Shown here: positions 18,501 through 27,341 of the stretch, one piece after another
Numbering within the stretch: the first letter of the stretch is position 1
How the letters are laid out: each line of letters starts with the position of its first letter
Translations under genes and position numbers: made by a program
The notes under the pieces: generated by a model
The model's database searches: none
The model's input: only the letters and a program-made list of their open reading frames with translations
What the model was told of the DNA's origin: nothing
Assembly (NCBI GenBank): GCA_028718225.1
Contig: JAQUMI010000001.1
Location: forward strand, 1-39,616
Direction: 5' to 3'
DNA: 39,616 nt
From: Candidatus Omnitrophota bacterium
GTDB lineage: Bacteria > Omnitrophota > Gorgyraeia > Gygaellales > Profunditerraquicolaceae

Positions 18501-20549
18501 ATTATTTTTAAAAGCCTCCAGGGAATCATCCTGAGCTATCTCTGTAACCAGCTCTTTATCAACAGGAAAAACCTCTCTGAGTCTTCTTAGGATAAGCCTG
18601 GCTAATCCTTTTCTTAAATAATCTTTGTCGGTTATCTGGATATACCTTGCGTTATTTATTGCGTCTTCCTTGGTATTTAACTCAAAATAGCCTATCTCTT
18701 TACCGTTTCGCGCATCCCGCAGCACAATACGGGTATCCCATAAGGAATTATTTGTTTCAACGTTAATCTCGTATAGGGCGCCATTCATAATAATTTTTTT
18801 CCGCCCGATTTTCTGCACTGCCCTGCGCAACCGTGAATTAACCAGAGAACTAGCAGTATTACCTTTTGTCAAATAGACATAATAAGTTACTCCTCCGTGT
18901 ATGTTATTTTGTTTTTCTACTAAATTAACCCTCAAGCCCGCATTAAGAAAAGCCTTGACCACCGCGGCTTCGGCAATATCTTCTTCCTCATCTCTTCTAA
19001 TTTCAATCTCTAATTCTTTATATAGCCCTTCCATCTTTTTATTCCATAGCTCTACAATTTTGGCTAAAACCCCTTGCCCTCGGGGATATGAGCTGGCTGA
19101 TATAAACTCTACTCTACCATCAGAGAAGTGCTTGAAGGTATATTTTCCCCCTATCTTATCAGGATAATTAACGCTTTCGGGCCAGTTGGAGACGTTGATC
19201 GTAAAGGCATCTTCCTCATATTTATCTGACTCAACGGATAATTTACAATCCACCTTTGCCTTATTACCCATCTCCATTTCGATTCTTGAGCCATCCAGCT
19301 CCTGAAAATAAACCTGCTTGATCTTATCCAATGTAAGCGGCGAAGAGGCAAAGGAAGAAGGGATGGATACATCGTTTATCTTCAATTTAAAAGGCTGTTT
19401 AACGGAGTCGTCTTCGGAGAGGCTGACGTCTAACAAATAATCTGCACGAGGGATAAAGGGTTTGGCAGTGGTTATTGCCGAACTGGCGATGGCACGGGTA
19501 ATTTCATTCCCGAAAGCCACCCCTCCGCTCAGATAACTCCTGATAATTCGCCCTTGAGCGGTATAAACCGACTCTTTAAAACTGTACTCGCCCTTATTAA
19601 AAGAATCCTGATAGGCCTTAAAATAGCTGGTCTTACTCCAAGGCTCTCCCGAGGCAAGATTGACCAAATTCTTCTTATCTATAAGCTGGCTGTAAAGACC
19701 AGCTTTACCGCGGAACTTCTCTTTAAACCATTGGGCCAGAATCAAAGAATAGTAAACCTGGCGTAAAGAGGCGTACCTTTTGGCGGTATTGACCTCTTTG
19801 GTAAGCCTGGGGATAATTGTTTCTCTGATTAGCTGTGAAGAATATGCATTAAGCTGTTTCAGGCGTTCATCAGTAAAATTGTAGGCGGAAGAACCTTGAA
19901 GGTAATCCTCTTCCAGCATCACTTTAAGGGTAGCTTTATAGATATAGGCATTATTGCTAGATTCTCTAATAATTATCTCCTCCGGCACTATCCAAGGCCG
20001 GGTCAAGGTAGGTATAGTTAGTCTCTCGCTGCCAAAAAGCTCCCCTGCTTTCTTATAGAGCTTATTCCAGTAGTCTTTGCCCTCGGGAGTATTCGGAGAA
20101 GTAAAATTAGCCGTATCTTTTTTAAGCTGCAGGTCGGCCTCAAGTAGTATCCTGCCCAGGTCAGTTTGGGCTAAAAAGGTGTCAATAATGTCATCCGGTG
20201 AGTCAGGCCTAAGATTAACCCAAAAGCTGTTATTAGGCAAAGAGATGCCGACAAAGAAATGGCTGAGGAGCTCTTGAGTTGAGTTTTCCAGCCTGTCCCG
20301 GGGGACATCCTTTCCCTCCTTGCCTAAATCTCCCTTATCCAAAAACAGCCTAAAGCTATTGTTCAGATTGTTATAAGATAAGTACCTTAGGTGCGGCGGC
20401 CGAAACTTATCTCTAACAATGGTTTGGTGCAAACGGGAAAAATGACCTGCTAAATTCAATTGGGCAGCAACCTGGGCAAACCCCGATTGCTCAAAGACAA
20501 GCGTAAAGCAAAGGATAAAATAAACGATCCCGGGAAATTTAGGTCTCAT
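15558..20549 (-). CDS. giant exported multidomain protein (N-terminal uncharacterised region, GNAT-like, PPP-type phosphatase, ART-like, GNAT)
   Basis: Uninterrupted 1663-aa ORF. Signal peptide MRPKFPGIVYFILCFTLVFEQSGFAQ; PPP motifs GDIHGD/GDFIDRG/GNHEE/HGG/GH; LHGTALASLKSILKDGL; IYIKPKYRGENYSSVFLDVIL...VNYLLERGFML. Confidence 0.85.
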   Translation of the reverse strand: MRPKFPGIVYFILCFTLVFEQSGFAQVAAQLNLAGHFSRLHQTIVRDKFRPPHLRYLSYNNLNNSFRLFLDKGDLGKEGKDVPRDRLENSTQELLSHFFVGISLPNNSFWVNLRPDSPDDIIDTFLAQTDLGRILLEADLQLKKDTANFTSPNTPEGKDYWNKLYKKAGELFGSERLTIPTLTRPWIVPEEIIIRESSNNAYIYKATLKVMLEEDYLQGSSAYNFTDERLKQLNAYSSQLIRETIIPRLTKEVNTAKRYASLRQVYYSLILAQWFKEKFRGKAGLYSQLIDKKNLVNLASGEPWSKTSYFKAYQDSFNKGEYSFKESVYTAQGRIIRSYLSGGVAFGNEITRAIASSAITTAKPFIPRADYLLDVSLSEDDSVKQPFKLKINDVSIPSSFASSPLTLDKIKQVYFQELDGSRIEMEMGNKAKVDCKLSVESDKYEEDAFTINVSNWPESVNYPDKIGGKYTFKHFSDGRVEFISASSYPRGQGVLAKIVELWNKKMEGLYKELEIEIRRDEEEDIAEAAVVKAFLNAGLRVNLVEKQNNIHGGVTYYVYLTKGNTASSLVNSRLRRAVQKIGRKKIIMNGALYEINVETNNSLWDTRIVLRDARNGKEIGYFELNTKEDAINNARYIQITDKDYLRKGLARLILRRLREVFPVDKELVTEIAQDDSLEAFKNNQEASKVPIVKMFESSGWELVACGYYDRDGIYHRRDFGEQMRDDERSDELGAVIARFKPRIYQLSFPGFSAGFSVSSSSPVRADIQSRVYEAKLFNAREYGLVRKSGVSVDLPQAFSKRHTVIGDIHGDLEGLKQDLRDAGVIDKNGNYIDGNLVVEGDFIDRGPESLEVYEFISALQQEAKVRGNDVVILLGNHEEMFYRGMQGDNKALGVWLLNAGEPAAYLKKWSDERGIEMLAGQIKNSKSVFFSRWGRLYNKLKEDIASTDVKAAYEYRGVLFVHGGVKDGGSAKEVADNLNKELLKGDFSNIHAAVWNTFGEGAGLINGEGLDFLQVVGHVPGSEVRVSKNLRVVNVDVGHWKGYGGRRGYVEIAGNRLRAYALVKEPAASPVEVFTQRFNKELLKNPQYPMRLVEIINSKDGMRDPNEEGLGLHGTALASLKSILKDGLGVGQKAKAVFLGINWKGEPFTENEAYLSFGNVTSPAEIILLFDVTEVPILSKWDSGRRIAVGIESINKAGLIGIVANIKDKQEVISIIGDRPVPVYFVEPEFPSLDSLSSEELYAVVMEAASIEKENYDLSLRVGNKQGEIRIENKRRDIINRLFRQMKPEQLSEFSRRQLSPGLRDMVEKAKTSGSPIREIPGKVPGAQPIEEIGEITLSSGDKLYMRKGDARGIISVAFYNKDGEQIGFIDILPGERLLNYIYIKPKYRGENYSSVFLDVILEKLQDPSFMGKEPLFVSVYVQNPLVVNYLLERGFMLNPYPTPQEQKLMTEAVIPKNIKNKGGIPLYIKDEAKRKALKDTPGREEFDLIGQPLEGDTRTVTINAKYTLYFSDKESIRKNSSTPISDKQEKKTGGIDFRALPISAQPTLAHPGVNLSLPPIIPLIQLEEEWSQIENLLAAGIRPSSQRIKEYLLSCCLKKDYNRDIDKVLSCIADMLRLEEERLVATDTALKEMLIVLESDKPADAMQSALTQITVKVKEPKH

Positions 20550-20602
20550 GTTTTAAGCTTATTCTGTGGTTTTCGGCTCATCGGCCTTATTTAATAAAGT
20601 AT

Positions 20603-20673
20603 GCTATCTAGGCGGAGAACTTTCAAGGCCAAAAGAGGGGCGTCCTGAAAACGCTTTCTCGGATAAAGATAGC
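20603..20673 (-). ncRNA. candidate structured 5' leader of the giant gene
   Basis: Nested stems with a three-way junction: GCTATCT/AGATAGC, GAGAA/TTCTC, GCGT/ACGC and CTTT/AAAG, between the fusA stop and the giant gene start. Confidence 0.4.
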
Positions 20674-20685
20674 CTGCGCGGAAAG

Positions 20686-23600
20686 CTACCTATTCTTTTC
20701 TTCTTTTTGTTTTTGTTTTTCTTCGATGAGTTTCTGGGTAATCTCTTGCGGCACTTGGAGGTATTTAGAAAATTCCATTGTAGCGTTAGCCCTGCCGCTA
20801 GAAAGCGAACGGAAGGCCGTGGCATAGCCAAACATCTCAGAGAGAGGGACCTCGGCAGAGATAATTTTCTGTTTGCCTTTGGCATCCATATTCAGGATCT
20901 TGCCGCGGCGCGAACAAATATAGCCTACGCAGGCATTGACGTATTCTTCCGGCGTGGCTACTTCTAAAGACATATACGGTTCGAGCAAAATCGGCTTAGC
21001 TTTCATAAACGCCTCTTTAAAACCGAATATACCGGCCATTTTAAACGCCAGTTCCGAAGAATCTACCTCGTGGAACGAACCATCATACAGTTCTACTTTC
21101 ACATCTACCACCGGAAATCCCACATACACGCCGTTTTGCATAGCTTCGATTATACCTTTTTCCACTGCCGGAATAAATGAACGCGGGATTGCCCCTCCCT
21201 TGATACTATCAATGAATTCAAACCCTGCCCCGGATTCAGCAGGAATCAACCTTAATAAAGCGTGCCCGTATTGGCCGCGGCCTCCGGATTGCTTGATATA
21301 CTTCCCTTCGCCTTCAGATTTTTCCAGTATAGTCTCCCGATACGCTACCTTAGGCTGGCCCACTATTGCCTCAACCCCAAATTCGGTTTTTAACCTATCC
21401 ACAACAATCTCTAAATGCAGTTCTCCCATCCCGGTAAGAACTACCTCTTTGGTCTCTTCGTCGGTATTCACCAGAAATGTCGGATCCTCTTCGGTTAACT
21501 TGGCCAGGCCCTTGCCGAGCTTATCCTGGTCTGAGCGGCTTTTGGGAGCGATACTTAAAGAGACAACCGGGGTAGGAAATTTAATCGCCTCCAGAAGTAC
21601 CGGACTATCCGGGTCGCAAAGCGTATCTCCGGTTATGGTATCGCCTAAACCTACTACTGCCACAATATCTCCGGCAAAGGCGTATTCTATATTCTCCCTT
21701 TGGTTAGCGTGCATCTGCACAATGCGCGCCACCCTCTCTCTTTTATTTTTAGTCGCATTTAAAACATAGCTTCCGGTAGACAAAAACCCGGAGTAGACCC
21801 GCACATAAACCAGTTTACCCATATGCGGGTCAGCCTGCACCTTAAAAGCCAGGCCCGTAAATGGCTCATTGATATCCGGATGCCGTAAAATTTCTTTGTC
21901 CTTATCATCCACATCATGGCTATTGATCGCGGGCACATCCAAAGGCGATGGTAAATACATATTGACCGCATCCAGCAGTTTTTGAATCCCTTTATTCTTA
22001 AACGCCGCCCCGCATAATAAAGGCACTGCCTTATTCGCAATAGTCCCCTTACGGATAGCGCTGATTAAATCTTGGGCAGTAATCCCCGTATCAGCGGACT
22101 CGAGGTACTTTTTCATTAAGGCCTCGTCAAGCCCGACTGCCTTCTCGAGCATAATATGCCGGTATTTTTTCGCCTCTTCCAGATAATCCGCCGGGATCTC
22201 TGCGATACGGTATTCTTTTCCTTGCGTATCATCATCATAAAAATAAGCCTTCATTTCCACTAAATCAATTACTCCCTTAAAATTTTCTTCCGCACCCAAG
22301 GGAATTTCGATGGGGATAGCATTACCGCCTAAATCTTCATCGATTCCTTTTAAGACCGCGTAAAAATCCGCTCCGGTGCGGTCCATCTTATTTACAAATC
22401 CGATTTTCGGAACATTGTATTTATTTGACTGATGCCAGACTGTCTCGGATTGCGGCTCAATCCCTCCGACAGCACAAAAGACCGCTACTGCCCCATCCAA
22501 GACGCGTAAAGACCTCTCTACTTCCACCGTAAAATCTATGTGGCCGGGTGTATCGATAATATTAATGCGGTGCTCTTTCCAGAAACAGGTAGTTGCTGCC
22601 GAAGTAATGGTAATCCCGCGATCCTGCTCCTGCTTCATCCAGTCCATAACCGCAGCACCTTCGTGTACTTCTCCGATTTTATGCGACTTGCCGGTGTAAA
22701 AAAGGATCCTTTCGGTGGTCGTGGTCTTACCGGCATCGATATGCGCCATAATTCCGATATTCCGCGTTTTCTCCAGTGAATATCTAGGAGTCGGATGCGG
22801 GCCTTCTTTAACAGACTTTTCTTCCGGCATTGGGCCTTCAGGGGCAGGCGCTTCTTCGGCAACCGGTTGTTCTTCGGCTGCGGGCTTTTCTTCCTTTTGC
22901 TCAACAGGTGTTTCCGGAGCTGCTTCCCGGGGTTTCTCCTCAAGCAATTCTTCCCTGGGTTTTACTTCGGCAACCTCTTCTCCGGGAACTTCTTGCGATT
23001 TCTCCTGCGGTTTTAGCTCTTCTTTAGGCTTTTCTTCCAGTTGTTTTCTTAAATGGGTGATCTCTTCGGCAAAACTTTGCAATTTTACATCTTTTGCTTC
23101 AAGCTCATTTTCTAATTCGGTATATTCTTCGTTCAGTTTGTTGAATTCCGTTTTAGGCACCCATTCGCTTAATTTTTCTTTCTTGCGAAATTCCGCAATA
23201 GTGGCTTCCTGCCCCTTGATATCCTGAAGATACTTTTCGATTTTATGCTTCTGTATCTCTACCTGCTCAGCCTGCTCCTTAATGTTTTTCTCCAGTAGCT
23301 TGATTTTATCGTTCAGTTCTCTTACTTCTCTTACCGAATTTACATTTTTGGTGAATTCCCGTTGCAATTCTTCCTCTTTAGCCACAAACTTATTTTTCAA
23401 ATCCGCGTTTTCGGCCTTGGCCTTGTTCAGCATCTCTTCAGAAGTAGCCACCCAATCTTCTCTGCGCTTTAGTTCCTGTTCTAGCTGCTCACGCTTGCCT
23501 ATAGCTTCCTGAAAACGGGATTTTTCTTTTTCATATTCTGACCTGGCTTTCTCGGCCCCGGCCTCTAAGGTCTTGATCTCTGCCTCCAGCCTGAGAATTC

Positions 23601-23754
23601 TTTTCTCTTTAAACTCATGCATCGGATCCTTTGCTTCAGCGCCGGATTTCTTTTTGTACTTAGCTCCTGAGTCTGAGGGGACGAATACAATATAAACAGC
23701 GTAAGTCACCATTGCGATCCCCAGTACCAGTAAAATTGTGACTGCCGGGCTCAT
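20686..23754 (-). CDS. fusA: translation elongation factor G with N-terminal TM + coiled-coil + Pro/Glu-rich extension
   Basis: C-terminal part is canonical EF-G ([53 protein letters not shown]). The in-frame ~310-aa N-terminus begins [28 protein letters not shown] followed by coiled coil; ATG overlaps the rarA stop (ATGA). Confidence 0.93.
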   Translation of the reverse strand: MSPAVTILLVLGIAMVTYAVYIVFVPSDSGAKYKKKSGAEAKDPMHEFKEKRILRLEAEIKTLEAGAEKARSEYEKEKSRFQEAIGKREQLEQELKRREDWVATSEEMLNKAKAENADLKNKFVAKEEELQREFTKNVNSVREVRELNDKIKLLEKNIKEQAEQVEIQKHKIEKYLQDIKGQEATIAEFRKKEKLSEWVPKTEFNKLNEEYTELENELEAKDVKLQSFAEEITHLRKQLEEKPKEELKPQEKSQEVPGEEVAEVKPREELLEEKPREAAPETPVEQKEEKPAAEEQPVAEEAPAPEGPMPEEKSVKEGPHPTPRYSLEKTRNIGIMAHIDAGKTTTTERILFYTGKSHKIGEVHEGAAVMDWMKQEQDRGITITSAATTCFWKEHRINIIDTPGHIDFTVEVERSLRVLDGAVAVFCAVGGIEPQSETVWHQSNKYNVPKIGFVNKMDRTGADFYAVLKGIDEDLGGNAIPIEIPLGAEENFKGVIDLVEMKAYFYDDDTQGKEYRIAEIPADYLEEAKKYRHIMLEKAVGLDEALMKKYLESADTGITAQDLISAIRKGTIANKAVPLLCGAAFKNKGIQKLLDAVNMYLPSPLDVPAINSHDVDDKDKEILRHPDINEPFTGLAFKVQADPHMGKLVYVRVYSGFLSTGSYVLNATKNKRERVARIVQMHANQRENIEYAFAGDIVAVVGLGDTITGDTLCDPDSPVLLEAIKFPTPVVSLSIAPKSRSDQDKLGKGLAKLTEEDPTFLVNTDEETKEVVLTGMGELHLEIVVDRLKTEFGVEAIVGQPKVAYRETILEKSEGEGKYIKQSGGRGQYGHALLRLIPAESGAGFEFIDSIKGGAIPRSFIPAVEKGIIEAMQNGVYVGFPVVDVKVELYDGSFHEVDSSELAFKMAGIFGFKEAFMKAKPILLEPYMSLEVATPEEYVNACVGYICSRRGKILNMDAKGKQKIISAEVPLSEMFGYATAFRSLSSGRANATMEFSKYLQVPQEITQKLIEEKQKQKEEKNR

Positions 23755-25070
23755 TTTAAATTTCCCTGTTCTTGGCGTAACTTTTCCAAACGCTCTTTGA
23801 TTTTTGCTTCATAACCCATATTAGTCGGCTCATAATAGCGGACTTTTTTACGCGTATATTTCTGTTGCACATGATGCCCCGGATAATCGTGGGCATATTT
23901 GTAACCCTGGCCATGGCCTAAAGCTTCGGCGTCCAGAGAAGCATCTTTAAGGTGGTCGGGGACCTCCTGGACTTTTTTATTTCCTATAGCGTAGAGAGCT
24001 TTCTCAATAGCTAAATAACTGGCATTAGATTTAGGCGCGCAGGAAACATAGATTACTGCCTGGGCCAGGGGAATGCGGGCTTCCGGCATTCCTACAAATT
24101 CGGCAATCTGTAAAGCGGCATTAGCCAAGACTAGGGCCAGAGGATCGGCATTCCCTACGTCTTCAGCTGCCAGTATGCAAATCCGGCGGGCAAGAAACCT
24201 GGGGTCCTCTCCAGAATAGAGCATCTTCGCCATCCAGTAAAGCGCTGCATCCGGGTCTGAACCGCGCATAGACTTGATAAAAGCTGAAGCAGTATCATAA
24301 TGCGCATCTTCATCCTGGTCATAAACGACCGCTTTTTTTTGAATTGACTCCTGGGCTACCTCCAGATTAAAATCAATACTTGCGTCTTTGGACTTAGCTG
24401 TGGTTAAAACGCCCACTTCTAAAGCGTTAAGCGCCCGACGGGCATCCCCCTCGCAAATTTTCGCCAAAAACCCCAGGGCCTTTTTATCCGCGTTAACCTT
24501 TAAATTGCCTAATCCGCGCTCGCTATCCTTTATGGCGGAATTTAAGATAGCCAAAATTTCACTTTCCTTTAAGGATTTTAACTCGCAGACGAGTGAACGC
24601 GACAAAAGCGGCGAGGCCAGCGAGAAAAACGGGTTGTGGACAGTAGCGCCGATCAATACCGGATTACCGTCTTCTACGTCGGGTAATAAAACATCCTGCT
24701 GGGCCTTATTAAAACGGTGGATTTCGTCGATAAAAAGGATGGTTTTTTGGGCAGTATTGGTTTCTTTTTGTTTGGCCGCAGCAATGATCTTCCTTAGCTC
24801 ATCGACATTGGAGGTCGTGGCATTGATAGAGACATAATAGGCCTTGGTAAGATTGGCGATACACCAGGCCAAGGAGGTCTTGCCTATTCCCGGAGGCCCG
24901 AATAAAACTACGGAACTTAAACGGTCTGCTTCGATGGCCCGACGCAGGAGTTTACCTTTGCCTAAAATATGACCCTGGCCGACAAACTCATCCAGCGTTC
25001 TCGGCCGCATCCGCACTGCCAGGGGCAGCTTCTTTAAATCTTTTTTCTTTTCTTCGGCAAAAAGATCCAT
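23751..25070 (-). CDS. rarA: replication-associated recombination protein A (RarA/MgsA AAA ATPase)
   Basis: [54 protein letters not shown]...; [18 protein letters not shown]. Confidence 0.95.
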   Translation of the reverse strand: MDLFAEEKKKDLKKLPLAVRMRPRTLDEFVGQGHILGKGKLLRRAIEADRLSSVVLFGPPGIGKTSLAWCIANLTKAYYVSINATTSNVDELRKIIAAAKQKETNTAQKTILFIDEIHRFNKAQQDVLLPDVEDGNPVLIGATVHNPFFSLASPLLSRSLVCELKSLKESEILAILNSAIKDSERGLGNLKVNADKKALGFLAKICEGDARRALNALEVGVLTTAKSKDASIDFNLEVAQESIQKKAVVYDQDEDAHYDTASAFIKSMRGSDPDAALYWMAKMLYSGEDPRFLARRICILAAEDVGNADPLALVLANAALQIAEFVGMPEARIPLAQAVIYVSCAPKSNASYLAIEKALYAIGNKKVQEVPDHLKDASLDAEALGHGQGYKYAHDYPGHHVQQKYTRKKVRYYEPTNMGYEAKIKERLEKLRQEQGNLK

Positions 25071-25080
25071 AACAAAAAAA

Positions 25081-25232
25081 ATCCCCGCATAAGTGCCGTT
25101 GGACTGAATAGTCTGAACCGTTTTGGTTTCAGGTGGGTGCCCTAACGGGCGCCCTTGAAATTAGTGTTGGTTCAACAATTATCAAAGTTCCAACGAGCAC
25201 TGCAGGGATATTTTAAAGAGCTTTTCTTTTCT
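25081..25232 (-). ncRNA. ssrS: 6S RNA
   Basis: Long closing stem ATCCCTGCA/TGCGGGGAT plus GTGC/GCAC and CGTTGGA/TCCAACG, large central bubble, apical GC-rich hairpin GGGCGCCC-GTTA-GGGCACCC; own promoter; next to rarA as for B. subtilis 6S-1. Confidence 0.85.
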
Positions 25233-25238
25233 ACAAAT

Positions 25239-25267
25239 ATTATAACACATGCCAATAGGAAAATCAA
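25239..25267 (-). promoter_or_regulatory. sigma70-type promoter of the 6S RNA
   Basis: Minus strand TTGATT-17 nt-TATAAT, ending about 30 nt upstream of the conserved 6S closing stem. Confidence 0.75.
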
Positions 25268-25327
25268 CCCTTTGCTGGCGCAGGTAAAGTTTAGGGTTTA
25301 CCGGGTTAGCCGCTGAACATGCCCGGG

Positions 25328-27340
25328 CTATCTTAGCTTAACTCCAAATTGCCGGACGAGTTCCGCACAAAGCAACTCATGCGTAGGCTGAATTTCATTT
25401 TCTGCCAAAGTGCGTTCGTTAGAACTATAAAAACAGGAAAGGGTCAGGCCTCTGTACCCTACAGGAATCTGCCTGCCTTTATAATAATCCGTAATTCTAA
25501 CTTCGCTTAATAACGGCCGGCCTTTTTCCTTTAGCAAAACCATTATTGCCTGGACGGAAAATCCCTCTTTCAGGATAAAACTTATATCCCTGGCTATCCC
25601 GGGATACCTGGGGAGAGGAATGAATTTTTTATCCCGCCGGGTAAAAGCTGAAACCTTATCCAGGGAAAGTTCCAGCATAAAAACATTCTTATTTTTAATG
25701 TTTAATCTATCTAAAGACTGGGAGCTAAGACTCAACATCTGGCCCACCTTCTCGTCTTGGATGCGTATCTCCGCAGAACTACCCTGATTATGCAAGACAT
25801 AATCCCGGATACCGAGCCTGGCAAAAATTGTTTCTACTATGCCTTTTAAATTTAAAAAACTGGCTTCATCTTTAACCCGCCCCTGCTCAAGCAGAAAAGA
25901 CTTTGTCCCGCTCAAAGCAATACCTAAAGTAAGTTCTTCCCGGGGCTTGTTTTCGCCCAGGAAAATATTGGAAATTTCAAAAATAGCCACATATTCCTGT
26001 TTTTGATTAAAGTTCAGACTGACTGCGCGGCCTAACCCGGAGATAAGCGTCGGGCGCAAGACTTCCTGCTCCTGGCTGAGAGGATTCAGGATTTCTATCG
26101 GCTGAACACCAAGACCTAAACTGTTTAATGTTAATTTATCCGTCAGGCTATAAGTGATCACTTCGCTCAACCCCAAACCAACGAGTATTTCCTTTACGGT
26201 AGAAGTTAAAGCTCTTTTTACATTCGCCGTTACCCGGGGTTTAACTGCGGGTAAACTTACCGGTATACGCTCATAACCAAAAATACGGGCTAATTCTTCA
26301 ATGAGATCTACCTCCAATTTTACATCCGGCCGGGAAGATGGTACTCCAACATCCAAAATATTTTTGGCTTTTTGTTTAACGGCAAATCCCAGCCTGGAGA
26401 GAGTCTGCTTTATTTTCGCAGGAGCTATATTGGCCCCTAAAACTTCTGTGGCCCGGGCCATACCTAATTTAACGCTTCCCTCTTTGCATTTGACCAAACC
26501 AGAGGAATTAAAAGATACTTCTTGCGTAAAGCAATATTCGCGGATTAATTGCGCTGCCCTTAAAGAAGCCTGTTCAACCATGCCCAGGTCCACACCTCTT
26601 TCAAACCGGTAGCTTGACTCGCTTTGTAAACCCAGAGCCTGGCGGCAGCGACGTACAACAATAGGGTTAAAAACCGCCGCTTCTAACAAAATATTTCTGG
26701 TGTCTAGAGTAACCTCGGTCTCTTTGCCACCCATCACTCCGGCAATAGCTACTGCTTTGGCCTTATCGGCAATAACCAAAACATTATTGTTTAAACTCCG
26801 GACTTGCCCGTCTAGGGTGGCTATTTTTTCTCCTGCCTTTGCCCGGCGCACGACTATTTTCCCCGGATTCAATTTGTCCAGATCAAAGGCGTGTAAAGGC
26901 TCTCCTAATTCCAATAACGCGTAATTTGTGATATCCACGATATTATTGACGCTACGGCAGCCCACCAATTCCAGCCTTTTTCTTAACCACTCCGGAGAAG
27001 GCCCGACTTTTATGCCTCGGATAATCCGGGCGGTGTAACATAAGCAGTCTCTTTTATCTTCAATTTCAATTCTTAAGTTACCCTTGGCGGTTTTAGTTTT
27101 AGGTTTTGGGTTTTTAGCCTTAAGCTCTCTCCTGGTTATCGCAGCCACTTCTCTGGCGACACCCAAAACACTTAACCAATCCGGACGGTTGGAGGTAATT
27201 TCTATCTCCAAGACGAAATCCCCCGCCTTCTCTTCAAGAGAGACAACCTCTAATCCGGCCATGGTCAGCTTATCTGCCAACTGCTTAGCCGGGATCTTAA
27301 TATCCACAAATTCTTTTAGCCAATTATAAGTGACTTTCAT
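25328..27340 (-). CDS. pheT: phenylalanyl-tRNA synthetase beta subunit (short form)
   Basis: MKVTYNWLKEFVDIKIPAKQLADKLTMAGLEV; IEITSNRPDWLSVLGVAREVAA; LVGCRSVNNIVDITNYALLELGEPLHAFDLDKL; adjacent pheS. Confidence 0.95.
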   Translation of the reverse strand: MKVTYNWLKEFVDIKIPAKQLADKLTMAGLEVVSLEEKAGDFVLEIEITSNRPDWLSVLGVAREVAAITRRELKAKNPKPKTKTAKGNLRIEIEDKRDCLCYTARIIRGIKVGPSPEWLRKRLELVGCRSVNNIVDITNYALLELGEPLHAFDLDKLNPGKIVVRRAKAGEKIATLDGQVRSLNNNVLVIADKAKAVAIAGVMGGKETEVTLDTRNILLEAAVFNPIVVRRCRQALGLQSESSYRFERGVDLGMVEQASLRAAQLIREYCFTQEVSFNSSGLVKCKEGSVKLGMARATEVLGANIAPAKIKQTLSRLGFAVKQKAKNILDVGVPSSRPDVKLEVDLIEELARIFGYERIPVSLPAVKPRVTANVKRALTSTVKEILVGLGLSEVITYSLTDKLTLNSLGLGVQPIEILNPLSQEQEVLRPTLISGLGRAVSLNFNQKQEYVAIFEISNIFLGENKPREELTLGIALSGTKSFLLEQGRVKDEASFLNLKGIVETIFARLGIRDYVLHNQGSSAEIRIQDEKVGQMLSLSSQSLDRLNIKNKNVFMLELSLDKVSAFTRRDKKFIPLPRYPGIARDISFILKEGFSVQAIMVLLKEKGRPLLSEVRITDYYKGRQIPVGYRGLTLSCFYSSNERTLAENEIQPTHELLCAELVRQFGVKLR
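27089..27119. repeat. 7-bp-period tract inside pheT
   Basis: ggtttta/gttttag/gttttgg/gttttta, encoding KAKNPKPKTKTAKG. Confidence 0.65.
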
Positions 27341-27341
27341 T

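Noticed and set aside
20568-20600. Hammerhead-like core CCGAUGAGCCGAAAA upstream of the giant gene
   Set aside because: The conserved CUGANGA is CCGAUGA and there is no room for stem II or a convincing cleavage site.
20936-21769. 277-aa + strand ORF
   Set aside because: Antisense to the EF-G core, Ser/Pro-rich, no family resemblance; EF-G frame is unambiguous.
22715-23227. 170-aa + strand ORF opposite the EF-G linker
   Set aside because: FSSG/SSA low-complexity is the reverse complement of the Pro/Glu linker.
15558-23754. Functional idea that the ART-like region of the giant protein modifies the adjacent EF-G
   Set aside because: Known EF-2-targeting ARTs require diphthamide, absent in bacterial EF-G; adjacency alone is not evidence.
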